DNA of 64,000 bases from Mytilus trossulus (GCF_036588685.1 NC_086386.1:21348931-21412930), one strand, 5' to 3'; counted from the first letter of the stretch, positions 34,233 through 47,740 are shown. Made by a program: numbers and translations. Notes: generated by a model not told the origin, from the letters alone.

Positions 34233-34526
34233 TTGATATATATCAAATGAGCAGTTAGTGATCCACTGACTTGTTTTTAGTGTAAAATCAGTACATGCAG
34301 GGCAGAACTTCGAAAGAATATAATTAACGAAACATCACTTGGATCACTTTTATAACTAAACTATACTAAGGCAGTTTTGATTATCGTTCCTTGTGTGACA
34401 AGGATATATGTTTCTTTAACGTTAGATTAGTTATGTTAGGTTTGTATAAACTTTGACAAACTATTCACTCGCTAAAAAAATGCGTCTACAGTTTGTCGTT
34501 CGTCGTTTGTTTAAACAAACGCTTCA

Positions 34527-34802
34527 TTTCTTTCTAACATTAACATTGAATCAATTTATCTATTCATATTTTCCCCCCACTTACAAACATTGGTTCTGAC
34601 GAAAGAAACAGAGGTATACTCCTGAAGTACCTCAAATGTAGGTGTATTATGAACGTGTATATGCCCTCCTTTCTTTCTAACTTTAACATTGAATCAATAA
34701 GCTATTCATATTTTTTCCCACTATCAAACATTGATTCTGACGAAAAAAACAGAGGTATACTCATGTAGGTGTATTAGGAAAATGTATATGCCCTCTTTTC
34801 CT
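34527..34802 (+). repeat. Tandem duplication of about 140 bp
   Basis: Copy 1 (34527-34669) and copy 2 (34670-34802) share TTTCTTTCTAAC, TAACATTGAATCAAT, TTCTGACGAAA, ACAGAGGTATACTC and GTATATGCCCTC in the same order. Copy 2 is shorter by a deletion after the ATACTC block. Confidence 0.8.
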
Positions 34803-35159
34803 TCAGTGCTGCTATTTTACTTTCATTATATGAAGACGAAGAACTGACAATAAAATTATATATGCACAGAATTCATGTGTGTCTAAATCAACTTTTACAA
34901 AAGCTATTATCCTCGTAATAAGTTTGTTTACAATTTTGACAGTTCGAACAGGGACAGTAAACACTGATTGAACGATGCATTTTTTTCTCCTTTTGTAAGA
35001 ATAACAAACGGCAAAAAATAATAATTTCAAAACTTAGAAAGATTAGCACTGCCCCTGATGTATATGGTGGAATGTTTACATCGACTTCAGTAAAATGTGA
35101 TGTTGCAAATGTTTGCAACTGTTTTTGAGCAGTAAAATAATGGTTAAGTAGTCTAATGA

Positions 35160-38100
35160 ACTTCAAAGGCATCAAATCATCAAGAGCCTGAACAGCCAAA
35201 GAAAAAGAAAAAAAAAACGGATAAAAAGTAAAAAAAAAAAAAGACGAGCCAATTCCGGGTGCGTTTGATTTGTCCACCATTCTAAATTCACATCAAACAT
35301 TTCCATTAAGCAATAATATGAATGGTCAACCTTACATGACCAATAACACAAATTTCCACAACATGTTTATGCCTTTGATGTCATCACCTGTTGTAACGTC
35401 GCCTGCGCAGTTGCAAATGGGGGTTCCGTTTATGCCCTGCACCACACCAACTCAAGCGAGCCCAACTCAAAGGGGAACCGAACTGTTAATAACTTATCGA
35501 AATTCGAAGCTATATATGTCAGTTAAAATAAACAGTATTGATGAAATAAAAAGTGCAGTTAGCAGTGTTGATTTTAAATTGCGTGAAATGAAAGGTGATA
35601 TAAATAAACTATCCAAACATGTACTTGATCTAAATCATTCGATGAAAACATTAAAAAGCAAAAATAAAAAAAAAAAAGATAGAATCTGATGTTAAAAAAC
35701 TTGTAAACAGAGTGTGAAGCCTTGCGCAATGATATGTCATTTATTAAGTGTGACTCTAAGAATTTGTCAGATTCAAAAGTCAACCTTCAGAAAATTTTCA
35801 AAGCACAGGAAAAGCTCAACGATGATCTTGAATCTATTAAGTGTGAATCCATGCGTGATAATTTGCCTCTTCGTTGAATAAAGGAAAGTGAAGGGGAAGA
35901 TTGTGCGCTTATTATTAAAAGTATGTTTGAAACCAACCTAGAAATTTAGGATGAATTAAACATAAAATCTGCCTTTCGTCTTGGTCAAAAAAAGAGGTAG
36001 CAGAATCAAGTCAAAATGAGGCACAGGAACGAATACGGCCTATTTTGGTGAAATTCAGTGATAGGCAGAAACGTGACAGTGTTCGTAAAAGGAGTTACAA
36101 GTTAAAAAGTTCGTCAATTTCAATTACAGATCAAGATCCGAAATCTGTTGTGGAAAAGAGGAAATCATTAATTCCATATCTTAAAAAAGCTCGTGATGAA
36201 GATGTGAGAGTAGTGCTTGTTTATGGATAACTTGTTTATGAGAGGTGTTTTATATTCAGGAGGTCCACATGATGTTGCTATTGCAAATGCAAAAAAAATA
36301 GTAATCTAGAAAATGTTAAAAGTCAAAATTATGATGGTGCCGATGTCATGAATGAAAATGGTATGCAGGTATCATACATGTAGGAATCGTCGGAAGTTTT
36401 AATCAAAACATTAAAGTGTTTATTTTGGAATATAAATGGTGGTTTTGAAGAAAAAATTAAAGATGAGAAATTTAAGAATTTTATTTGTCGGAAATTTGTA
36501 CTTATGATATTGTGTTTTTATCAGAGTGTTTGATCAATAATACATGTAATATTTAAATTTGTGATTTTGTGTGTAAATCTATCCCTTTATCTAGAAAAAA
36601 GTATAAACAAGGGTGTGGTATGTATGTAATGATCAGAAAAATATGGTCACCCTTTGTTAAAATAATTGACATTTCTTATGAGACATTGATTTGGATAAGG
36701 ATAGCTAAAGGACTGACTGGATGTGAAAATGAATATTTAATTGCAAATCTGTATATACCACCACAGAACTCATCCTTTTATAGTATTCATAGTTGTGATT
36801 TATTTTATGAGCTTGAGTCTCAAGTGATACACTACTCAGCTGAATGTCAAAATATTTTTGTTATTGGCGATTTACAAAAAAAAAGTTCAAAAAGATAAAT
36901 TACATGATAGTATTTTAGACAGGGTTAGTGATCTGTTTACATACATGTATGTTGCTGATGAGGCTTTGTCTTGCGATAACAACCCGGATGCAGGAACCGA
37001 CGAATATGGAACAAAACTACTGTATTTGTGTAAGAGCAGTAGACTAAGAATTATAAATGGGCGCCAACCTGATGGATTTTCAAATAATTTTACATATAGT
37101 TGTACAAGATGTATGAGTGTGATCGACTACTTGTAAGCTGAGTCAAATAACATTGAAAAAGTTCTAAAATTTATAACAAGTAATTTTATAACATACAGTG
37201 ACTATGCTCCCATTCGTGTTCAATTTAAAACTGCTTTTACTATGCAGTGCAATGATAAAAATTCAAATTTAATGGATGGTGTCAGAAGAATCTCAAATTT
37301 TCAAATGGAATAAGAATTTAGACTTATGTTATAATGTTCTTCTAGCTAATGCTGATGATTTAAGTTCAACGATAACTTATATGGACATAGACTCTCGGGA
37401 TGGTACGGACTTGTGCATAAATAACTTCACGCAGTGCTTAACAAATGTGACAGCTCCATTTTTCAAACAAAGGCCGAAATTAAAATCGAAAATAAAGCGA
37501 AATTCCCAAAATCAGAGAGTAAATACTGATAAACCATGGTTTGACCAGAAGTGTAAAGAGCTATATGCCGATTATTGTAAAAAAAAATTGCATACTTTTA
37601 ATGGTAAAAAACATTTAATAGTCAAACAGATTTGAACAGTGCCAAAAAAGCTTACAATATATGTTGTGTAAACTAAAGAAAGACAATCCCAGAACATTTT
37701 TATTCATTATTTAAGAAAAATAGTCAGAGAAAATGTGATAAAACATTACTGACTTTTTTAAATATTTCAAAGAACTTGTATCAAGAATGCCGAATAGCAA
37801 TGAGAGACCCTGAAGTGAATGATGAGTTAGATGCAGATATTACTGCTGATGAGATTATTAAAGGCAATTAATGAACTTAAAACGGACAAAAGCCATGGTC
37901 CAGACTGTTTGCTGAATGATTTTTTTTATTGAATACGAGGGTTTTATTATACCACATTTATGTACTATTTTTAACGCCGTATTGAATAGTGAATATTTTC
38001 TGTCATCATGGTCAGATGCTATCCTGGCACCAATTTTCAATTCTGGTGAATATGCTAATGATGCAGACAAGTATCGTTGCATATATATAAGTCTTATCAG

Positions 38101-38720
38101 CAATCTTTTCACCGCAATACTCAATAAAAAATTGTTAAATTGGGCAACTGTTAATGATATATTATCTGATACACAGTTTGATTTTCGAAACGGTTATAGT
38201 ACATGTACAGTTGATGATGTTTTATATACTCTGTTATTCAAAATACACTCTGGTTCAAAATTTTAGTTAGTGACAATTGTATATTAAGTTCTTGTTATAA
38301 AGAACATGTGTTAAATTGTTCAAAATGTATGAATCGGGCAACATATGTAAAAAGATTAATAATTATATAGTCTTGGTATGAATAATTTGTGGGATAATCA
38401 GTGGTTGTTAAATTTAGACAGTTCATATTTACCTTTGATAAGACAGCGTTTGTTTGATCAAGCTTACCAAGAGTTACAATTTTTATTAGACTCTTCTTCA
38501 AAGTGAAGATTATATAAGTATGTGGTAACAAAATGTAGATTTGCAATCTTATTTACAGAAATGCATTCCTGTACTTTTTCATAAATTTTACAAAATGCCT
38601 AAATTTAGAAAATGCCTGTAACATATATAACAAGGATTCGTTTTACTTCACATAACCTTTGTCTTGAAACTGGACGTTATGTTGGAACTAATAGAAATGA
38701 AAGATATTGTATTTTTATTT
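35160..38720 (+). pseudogene. Broken LINE retrotransposon (ORF1, AP endonuclease, truncated RT)
   Basis: Degenerate non-LTR element in several frames. ORF1-like: a lysine-rich segment near 35190-35250, then 35270-35689 with a predicted coiled coil (SSVDFKLREMKGDINKLSKHV), then RDNLPLR, IKSAFRLGQ and VKFSDRQKRDSVRKRSYKLK (about 35850-36120), as in L1-type ORF1 RRM/CTD regions. ORF2-like: the endonuclease start FWNINGGFEEK (about 36424), IPPQNSSFYS and VIGDL (36780-36880), NFTYSCTRCMSVIDYL (37083-37135) and a degenerate SDYAP box (37198). RT pieces include DKSHGPDCLLNDF (37885) and FDFRNGYSTCTVDD (38180). The RT active-site box is not found, and the frame jumps to a C-terminal block (TRIRFTSHNLCLETGRY, 38630-38680), so an internal deletion is likely. 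Stops and frameshifts rule out function. Confidence 0.85.
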
Positions 38721-38739
38721 TTTTCGGAGTTATAGCCCA

Positions 38740-38850
38740 GCAGGCACTCAACGTTGAATAAACGTTGAAATGAGGTTGAAATGTGATAAACGTATATTCA
38801 ACGTTTTCAACGTTGAGGAATAAACAAACATTCAACGTTTGATATTTCAC
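38740..38850. repeat. Cluster of TCAACGTTGA-type words
   Basis: CAACGTTGAA, AAACGTTGAA, TTCAACGTTTTCAACGTTGA and TTCAACGTTTG occur within 105 bp, so a 10-bp palindrome and its halves are repeated in both directions. It directly follows the LINE remnant and interrupts its 3' end. Confidence 0.7.
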
Positions 38851-41800
38851 AACTTTTGTTGACGCTACTTTTATTTTCTGCATGTGCTGGACGTATAAAT
38901 AAACAGCTGCCATAATGTTTGAAAACAAAGACATGCATGATGCATGATACATGTATATCAGTGTATATATAAAAAAAATAGTTAGAAGAGAAATAGCTTC
39001 CGAAACATTCATTTCCAAAAATGGTCCCCTATTTTTCTGCTTTTGAAGTTGCGACAGACTAATATTTCCTTTGTCAGTGCAGGCCGACACGTCTGTTAAT
39101 GATAATGAGTGTATCCGCCTCGACACCTCAAGGAATCTGCACAGCAGTTACAATGTATAAAAAAAATCGTTAAAAAATCGTTTTATTAAAATGAAATAAG
39201 TGTATTCCATAAAGAGAACATATATCATATGTTCGATATAATTCAAAAGAATACTACAATCAAACATCACAGTAAATATATATCTATCTCCGATAAAAAG
39301 CCACACAAAAAGACGATAACCGCATTTTCAATTTAATTTCATATACTAGTCTAAAAATAATACACACAACCATGACAAAGAACTTAAATCATCGTTTCAA
39401 TTTCTTTCCAACCTGAAAGAGAGAATACGTTTGCAATTTTTCCTAAAGTAATTAGACATTGCAGTTTATTATAATTTCCAGCCAAACCATGTGTTTTTCC
39501 TGAACGGACTTTTGGCGGGACATTCATGCTACAAATCATTTATAGCAATGCCTTTCTCGTTAGGCCAAATTAATTTTCGAGCGTTCGAAAGTTTATTTGT
39601 CTAACTCGGAATACTCTGCTATAATTATAGATTATTTGCATTTGCCCTCCTTCTCGGAAAATTCATCTCCAATAAAGAAAGTCAACTGCAGCTTGCCCCC
39701 CCCCCCAAAAAAAAACAACAAAAAAAAAACATATTGAGTTGACCAGCTCTCTTTGTCTACTTCTGACTAAACTTCTAAAATAATTCCTGCAGTATGGGTT
39801 TTGATTCATTCCCCCGTTGTTTCAAATAATACCTTGACACATATAACATGAAATAGGCTAAAATTTGGTATGGTGAAGATGGTATTTGTAGATATTTCGA
39901 AGCCATTAGGTTATCTAACGTACACATATACTAAGTACAGGTTATACATGTCTACTAGTAGTACATTCAGTGTACGGTTTGATTCTAATTTGTTATTCTA
40001 ACTGGTAAAATATTTGTTGAAATTATTTGAAGATTTTGTATATTTCAGAAATCAAATCAAACTAAAACACTGAAAATGAAAATAGGTGTCAGTTTTTTTA
40101 TTTTTTAGAATTTAATTTGAAATATATTTAGAGGCTTCTTGTTAGAGAAAAAACTTTTTTTTAATGTATATACTTATAGATTTGCGATATTGTTCCAAAA
40201 AAGACTGTAAAACATCTTATTTTTAAACGTGATCATGGTGTTTTTATTTGAAATGTGTCCTATATATTATGGAAGAGTTCACGTCAAAAATAGATTAAAT
40301 GTTACAAAGAAAGTGCACAGTCCGATTTGGATAAGAAATTTACTTTTCAAGATTATTAATAAATTCAGAACCCTAAATTAACATTTTTTAGGATAAGAAC
40401 AAATCAAAATATTTACAAAAGGTGTAGGTCCTGTTATAGATGCCGCAAAGGATAAAAATTGAGAAAATTAAGAATACATGTACCAGTTGAAAATGAAGGT
40501 TTGAAAGAAACAGACATGTTATCTTACAACAGTCCACCTACTGGCCGATTGGAGGATTTCAATTAACGTACAGAGCATGTGGTACTCTTTACACGAAACA
40601 TCATACGTCTCAATACATTCAACACAACCAACCAGACGACCCATTCTAAGAATTCAACTGACGATAGGCCAAAGACACCGGTGAACATATTTCTATTCCT
40701 TAGTCAACTTGGGTGGATGTCTACTATATTTCTCAAGCAACCATTAGACTAGTGTGTAAAAAGTACATTTATATAAATTATATAAAGAGACCATTAAAAA
40801 GCAGCCTTCTACTCATTGTTGTGGAACATTGCACTACAAATGATATTCTGTATGGATCAATGAAACCATACGCCTTGGCAATCATACCACATCTTTTTTT
40901 AAATTATAAATGAACTGCAATAAGTATGCGGCAACCAATATGTATGCACGTTTTGTGTTCCCAATTAATATTTACAATTTATAACATTTCCTATTGATGT
41001 GCGTTTTTGTCAATTGGTCAGATATAAATGTCTACAATGACGGGTTTTATGAGTTTGTCTGTTTTGTTATGTATTACGGGAAAGGGGGTTGAGATACATT
41101 GAACTTTGAAAGTCTACTTGTCATTTGCCAAAAAAGCGTTTGAAACCATTTGTTGATCTAAATATGCCTTTGCATTGCTTTCCTGAAAATAGGAGTATGT
41201 GCTTTTGTATGAGAAAATGAAATAAACCACCCTTCCCAACAAACTGGGGATTGTTCATTCGATTGGATTATGTATCTCCAGTGGCAAATATTTCATGCAA
41301 TTGAGGACGAGAACGAGTTGATAGTATCATATGGGTGGAAGGGATCAATAGTTAAGGTTTTAAGTCGTATTGTATCTACATGTATGCATGATTAGTCTTT
41401 AGGAACATCTTAATTAGTTCAGTCGTTGGTGTTGTTCCTATATATTTTATCCTGAGGATAGAATTGAACATATTTATTCATTTCTTTAATAAACATGATA
41501 ACATTAAGTTAATGGTACGAAAACAAGTTATTTTTACATATAACATACATACATGTATTCTGCGCATGACGGACGACTACAAACAATATTACAAAGATGA
41601 TTACAACCTAGCAATTTATCATTTAATGTGCAGTGTTGTTTATTTGTTTTCGTATTTTCTGCTTCGTTTTCTGTTCATCTCCAATTATTTTGATGCTTAA
41701 TTTCAAAGATCTTCAAATTTTCTTATAAATGTTAATAAATGAATACAAAATGGATTGTTTTTAATTTGAAGGAATTGACAATGATATACTGTACATGATA

Positions 41801-41919
41801 TACACGAAGGTCAGTGATTTTCACCGACGTAACTGTTAGTACATTATCTAGTGTCTTTATCTTAGTATATAAAATACCATAGTCGCATATATGTAATCAA
41901 AAATCTGGATATCGCAGTC
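38851..41919. other. Intergenic stretch, no gene seen
   Basis: A+T-rich, with a C-run/A-run block at 39697-39730 and a short reversed R1 end at about 40870-40900 (GGCAATCATACCACATCTTT). No ORF shows a domain. The last 200 bases presumably include the promoter and 5' UTR of the SURNod19-like gene. Confidence 0.45.
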
Positions 41920-44900
41920 ATGAAAGGTAAGAACTAGTATCTGTTATGTCGACCCAGTTATAATACATACATATTTACAAATACATATGTCAAAACCAGT
42001 ACATACAGGTACATTTTTGTAATTTGTCATTTGGAATTGCATATTTTTTTCTTCAAATTTTGTGAGATACATGGAAAATAGAAGTGTATTCTTATTATAA
42101 CGACCTGATTAAACGTGAAAACAAACACGACAGACAGTAAACAACGACATCCACTGAATGACAGATGTTTGGCTTAGGACAAGAAACAATATTTTGATAA
42201 ATGCATTTTTTCCGACTTTTCAATGAACTATATATAAAAAACCTTAAAAAATGGTTCTTAACATTTATATTATATGTTTATTTTTAGAAGTCCCAATTTT
42301 GTTATTGGCATTGGTAGTGATTGTTGCTGGATGTAATAGAATAGTAAACGTACAGAGTAAGTGTTTACCTATCTATACAGGTAGAGAAGAAAGAAAAAAA
42401 TGGGTGCACACAAAATACTCTAATGAAAGTGTGCTCAATTCTCCGCACACGAACATGCGCATACATTCCTGCGACTAACATAACAGAGAATATTTTCAAC
42501 ATTCCAATCATTTCAAACAGCACAAGCGAGTATGTATTTTTAGTGACACCATGCATGCTTCAGAGCCTGCATGCTGTGTATCAAATTCAGAGATTGAACC
42601 GTTGAAAATTAATCATAATGCTGTTAAATAAATGTAGCACCAACATGTTTATAAGGAGTAAATGCACTGTACCTATAGCTAGACCTCAAACATTTATTTT
42701 ATAATCTCAAAAAACATATTTTAAATAATTATGACCGCTGGTTTTCCCGATTGAATGGTTATACAATACTTTTTTGGGGGGCCCTTTATACATTGTATCT
42801 TGCTGTTCGGTGTGAGCCAAGTCTCCGTGTGGAAGGCCGTAACTTGACCTATAATGGTTTACTTTTATAAAAAAAAATTTGGATGGATAGTTAAGTTGTC
42901 TCATTGGCACTCATACAACATCTTCCTATATCTACATGTATATATATGATACATGTACATGTTGTACATGTATATGTAATATATTACAGTACCACGTTTA
43001 ATCTTCAACTTTGTTTTTGTACATTTTACAATGACATGTGACAATGAATCATATACATGTCTTAAACATTGTACCGATTTATCTATCATTATTTTGTATA
43101 CATGTACATATACGATGAATTTTATTCTAATGATATAGGACTTTCTCAAACCCATTATTTCTTTTCTCGTCCATGCTCAAACTGAAGACGAAGAAAATTG
43201 AAACTAATGTTCATTGTAATTTAGATCCATATTATCCGCATTTTGATAAGTGCAATATAATTTAAGGCGTCAAAAAAACAACCATAGCTAGAGAGTAACT
43301 GGTGTTATGTTGAAGATTCTATTTTGAAAGGGCTACAGGTACACTTGTATTCATATCTGAAATCATTTTGACAAAAAATTATTGGAGCACTGAAATGATA
43401 ATTTATATCCGAGGACTTCCATTCCACCACAATAAGCGTATGAAAATGAAACAACTAACAAAACCCACATACATGTACTTGTAGAAAATGCGAAAGGTGG
43501 TAACATGAATGGTCGGTATCTGGTAGCCAGTGGCGGCAACCAGGCTGTGCCTTTTAACGATGACTATATGAGTAAAGGTCATGAGTATTTTGATGTCTAC
43601 TCACCAGAAATTGCAACACATTATGGTGAAGTGTTTTGGACCGACCAAGGCAACAACCTGATTCCACAAGAAATCATCGACAGATTTGCAGGTATATATA
43701 ATAAATATCAAGTTCCTACATCAGAGGCGGATTTAGAGGGAGCCCCCCCCCCTCTTTTGGGATAAAATTTGGTTGCTTATACAAGGAATCACGGAAGCGT
43801 GACTGGAGCGGGCCCCCTCTTAGCTCAGTCAGTGGGCCCCCACTTATGAAAATTTCTGGATCCGCCACTGTACATTAAAAAAATGCTCGATTTATTTCAC
43901 TTGACTGGGCGGAGTTTAACCGGTTCGCTCATAATAAACCAGTCTATAGATAGGTGTTTTAGGATAAACTCATAAATGCAGTGTCCAGTCATTCTTTTGT
44001 AAATTCCGTTGATGACACTGATATAATAGGTGATTAGAAATCAGTAATAATTATATCGGCAATCATGCTTATCACACGCATCTTCAAATAGACTGTCCTA
44101 ATGCAAATCAACACGTACACAACAGTGTTCTTCATCTGTTCTGAGGTCTTAATTTTCTATTTTTCTCTTTGTTTTTTTTAGGAAAAGTCCTGGCAATTAC
44201 AGGTTACGAGCAGGACCAGGTTATGGTGTATCCACTAGATAAGCCAGGTTTAAATCCCGAGAATGATGTATCTGTTCCAATCAACTGGGCATATAACCAC
44301 CACTACATGGCATGGATGACTGGAAACCATTCTAAATTGGTAAAAATTAAGAATCCAGACCCAAGTGACGTCAGTGCTCACGGATCTCCAATGAAATGGG
44401 TAACAGTAGATTTGCCTTCAGCAAAGGATCGAGAGTACAAAAACGTTCCAACGAGTCAGATGTTTAGTGAAGGAAATGGTGGAGAGTCAAGGAAAAGTTT
44501 CCACGGTTATCCAGACGGATTTGCCCAATTAATTGACTCGCCCGACAAATGGCATATAACTCCTATGCAAATTGATACACGTAACCGAGACTGTGGCGCC
44601 ACACCACAAGACGTTCACAACTGTACCGTTTTCACACCAGGAGATGAACCACGACAGGCTAGATATGGTCGTGGCATTCCGAAAGGAGGAGCAATTTATT
44701 CTGGAATTCTAGAATGTCCATGCAATGGACGTTTTGGTGGTGACCCTGCGATATACGGTCCTAGCACAAAAACAAAATACACTCAGCACCATTACGCATT
44801 TGTTGTAGCGCCATCTTGTAAAACCCCCACGAAAAGTGCGACCATATGTTTTGATGCGGTAGCCAACTTAGGAGTCAAAGCAACTAAGAACGTAACCATG

Positions 44901-46283
44901 GTTTCCTCTTCAAGCGAAGTTCCTAGTGGCTGTAGTGTTGACTCAGAGTCTGATGGTTTAATAATTGTGTCTTACAACGAGTTTAAAAGTTCAAAACAAT
45001 GTTCGACATCGAGTAAACGAACAGGAAATTTGAAATTTAGCACCGGTGTATCAATAAAAATTGAACTTTCTGGGGCTAGCACAATAACCTTGAGTGGACC
45101 TGCAGACGCATGGTTTGGAGTTGGTTTCAATGCTACACATATGGCCGACAAACCGTATACTTTAATTGTTAACTCTACAGGTGTATACGAACGGCAGATA
45201 GGTACTTGTGGAAGCGAGGCAGACCATTGTCCAGGAACTCCTTTGAAATCAAGCATTAAGATTGTATCCAATACAGTCGTCGACGGTGTTAGAACAGCCG
45301 TCCTGACACGACCTCTAAAAGGTTTGACGAAAGAACATTACAGCTTTAACGCTTTAAATGCACAAATCAACTTCATTTCTGCTATCGGTTCTTCTCAGGT
45401 CTTTGCTTACCATAAGATACATACTACCGGCATTATTGCGTTAATAGCAAGCAACGAACCAAACTGCATCTGTGAAGTAGGAGAAACAGGTATGATGTGT
45501 GATAATAATGGGTCTAACTGTGATCATTTCGTCAAAAACTGTGTTCCAGCACCTGCTGGGGAGCTGTTATCTCAGAGAAATCCAACGTGTAACTCAATGA
45601 CATATGCCGGCGGACTCCAATGTTGTAAACACAAACGTATAATGTTGGATGCTGACCAACCTATACGACCAGAACTCTTACGATATCACATGAAATTTCG
45701 CTTTTGGTTCCAGGAATACAAGGTAGTTGGTGCAAAAGTTTCTCATCATGATTTACCCCGTATTTATTACCAAACAGAAGCTTGGGCAGGTGAATATGAT
45801 ATTCCCCCAGCATTTGCCCTGCCAGGAAAACCTATCCCGGGATATAACAACTGGCCATTAAACACACCAACTCCTGGAACTAAATGTACTGGAAATTGTC
45901 CTTATGGGGACGATTGTGAATGTGTCCATACAATAGAATTCAAATGGACCGTGAGTAATATAAGACTGATATACGCTGGAGGTCACTGTCATGCCCCAGC
46001 GTGCATTGCTATGGAACTTTATAGGAACGACACTGGTCATGAGATGGAGCTGTTATGCAGACAAGTTCCAGTATTTGGCAAAGGGAACATTAAAGAGAAC
46101 AAATACGACGAAGCTGGATATATAGCACTGCCTCCCTGTCTTTGGGGAAACGATACAGGTTTAGAACCATCCGTACTATTGCCTAAAAATACACCTATGG
46201 TGGCCATTAAGCATAACAGGAACACTAAAGTGGGTCACTTTGGCGAAATGGCCTCCTGGCAAATGAGAGGAGTCAATTTCTAA
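41920..46283 (+). CDS. Secreted SURNod19-like protein with DOMON-like insert
   Basis: Exons: 41920-41926 (ATGAAAG), 42288-42356, 43485-43691 and 44182-46283. All introns are GT-AG in phase 1, giving 794 residues ending at the TAA at 46281. The first two exons give a classic signal peptide (MKEVPILLLALVVIVAGC), so the protein is secreted. The blocks INWAYNHHYMAWMTG, KWHITPMQIDTRNRDC, GLQCCKHKRIML, YHMKFRFWFQEY, IRLIYAGGHCHAPAC and GKGN...YDEAGYIALPPCLWG follow the order I recall for the plant stress-upregulated Nod19 family. A middle part (about residues 300-420; ITLSGPADAWFGVGFNATHM) looks like a DOMON domain, a beta-sandwich that often binds haem or sugar. Many His and Cys hint at metal binding. 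Exon 2 has two possible acceptors three bases apart. An ATTAAA lies at 46400. The family call is from motif memory and the function is unknown. Confidence 0.75.
42760..42935 (-). repeat. R2 copy in intron 2 of the SURNod19-like gene
   Basis: Contains GTGTGAGCCAAGTCTCCGTG, CTATAATGGTTTACTTTTAT and TTGGCACTCATACAACATCT in the standard R2 order. Confidence 0.75.
43723..43872. mobile_element. MITE-like element 30 bp after an exon donor
   Basis: Ends AGAGGCGGATTTAG and TGGATCCGCCACTG are inverted copies; the inside is C/G-run rich (GGGAGCCCCCCCCCCTC) and has no ORF. It sits in intron 3 of the SURNod19-like gene, starting about 30 bp past the GT of exon 3. Related to 34083-34232. Confidence 0.7.
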
Positions 46284-47484
46284 AATAATGTCATATATGT
46301 GGATATAACCCTTGTTTAGGTATTTTATCATCTTATATTTTTAGTTTAGACAAAAACATACTAGATCATTTGTGTACATCATTCTCAAATTTTCATATAA
46401 TTAAAGCTTTATCAAATGTAATTGGCCATTACTTCGGTGACCCTATTGGACTGCACAGATATTAAAAATCTTTTTTTTTTATTAATAATTTTAAAAAGAA
46501 TAGAAAATCTAAATCTAAGGTAGCATGGATTGGGTAGATATTTTTATTACGTGAAAAAAAACTTAATTATGTATTTCATAACTTATGAAATCTGTAAAAG
46601 AAGGACTATCAACGCAGCAGACTGTCTTTTGCTGGATTAAAAACCAGAATATTACACACTTGATTATTTAAAAGACCGTGTCGAGTGGTATTGACGCTCG
46701 GTCAATTTGACAGACCGTATTGTATGATGACCTCCTAACAATCTATAGGTTTACATGCTGGGTCGCTTATCATTGTCTTGAACTCGGCATCTGTATTCAA
46801 CCTTTTACATCAGTTTGTATTTGTTCATCTATTCACATAAGCCCACATATGAAAAGGGGAATTAGGTTGATGAAAAACTGATGATGTAGTACATGTATGG
46901 AGTTTCAAGAACCCTACCTGAACTAAAGTGTTTCGGAAGGGAATGCTGTGTCTTGTTTACCAATAGTTTCCGTTACGTTAACTATGAAAATGAAAACCCA
47001 GTGAATGGTCACATTTTTTAACGTTCAGGAACGAGCAACAAATAAAAAATAAGGTGGGTTCAGAATTCCGCAAATTGAAATATGCACTCCATAACGCCAT
47101 CTAACTAGAATCAAATCGAAATTAAATCAGCAAAAAACGGGGAAGCTCAATAGACATAATAAAAAAAAATCGTATGTACCTTAGAAATATATGAAATGCT
47201 GGATATGGTTATTGCACGTTAATGCAGTAGCAAATATTACAGTATTTTAATAAATAAATTTGAAAATGGAAATATGGAATGTATCAAAGAAACAACAACC
47301 CGACCAAAAAGACAATAGAAATCCACTATTAGGTCTTCAACCCAGCGAGCAAGAAAATAATGCATCAAGAGGTATGCTTTTATCTGGTCAAGTAAGTTTA
47401 TTGAATGTTGTGTCAAGCAGATATATTGTGGCTTTGAAACAATTAAAACTGGAAATGTTTTTAATATACGGAAAACATATCATT

Positions 47485-47740
47485 TTGTTATATTTCATGG
47501 TAGAGTGTTTGCATTGAGTTCGAGAGGTCTTGTATTCGAAGCACGGCCGGATAAAACCAAAGACTTTAGAAATCAATTTGACATTTCCTGCTTGTATCCA
47601 AACCGTGTGAATTTAGGAGTAAACAAATACTGGTTGGTTCGGAATCCAAATTATGTAATGTCTGTCTTTCTGAGGACTGTTACCTTGTCAACTAGAACGT
47701 TAAAAAAAATGCAGAGTGTCACCTAGCATCATCATCAAAC
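47485..47740 (+). mobile_element. tRNA-derived SINE, copy 2
   Basis: Degenerate A box TGGTAGAGTG (47498) and B-box-like GTATTCGAAGC (47532), then ACCAAAGACTTTAGAAATC, TACTGGTTGGTTCGGAATCC and TCTTTCTGAGGACTGTTAC. It shares body blocks with 13895-14200. Confidence 0.6.

Larger units (their letters stand above)
31646..35160. other. Intergenic stretch with reversed repeats and a tandem duplication
   Basis: No gene is supported. It includes a repeat fragment at 31850-31960 (AGGGACTTTCCGTTTTGAAT), reversed R1 copies at about 32330-32560 and 32905-33080, a MITE-like fragment at 34083-34232 and a tandem duplication at 34527-34802. The rest is A+T-rich with no visible structure. Confidence 0.5.

Noticed and set aside
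34888-35280. A 130-codon - strand ORF
   Set aside because: It overlaps the start of LINE ORF1 antisense and is rich in Phe from a complementary A-run; no domain seen.
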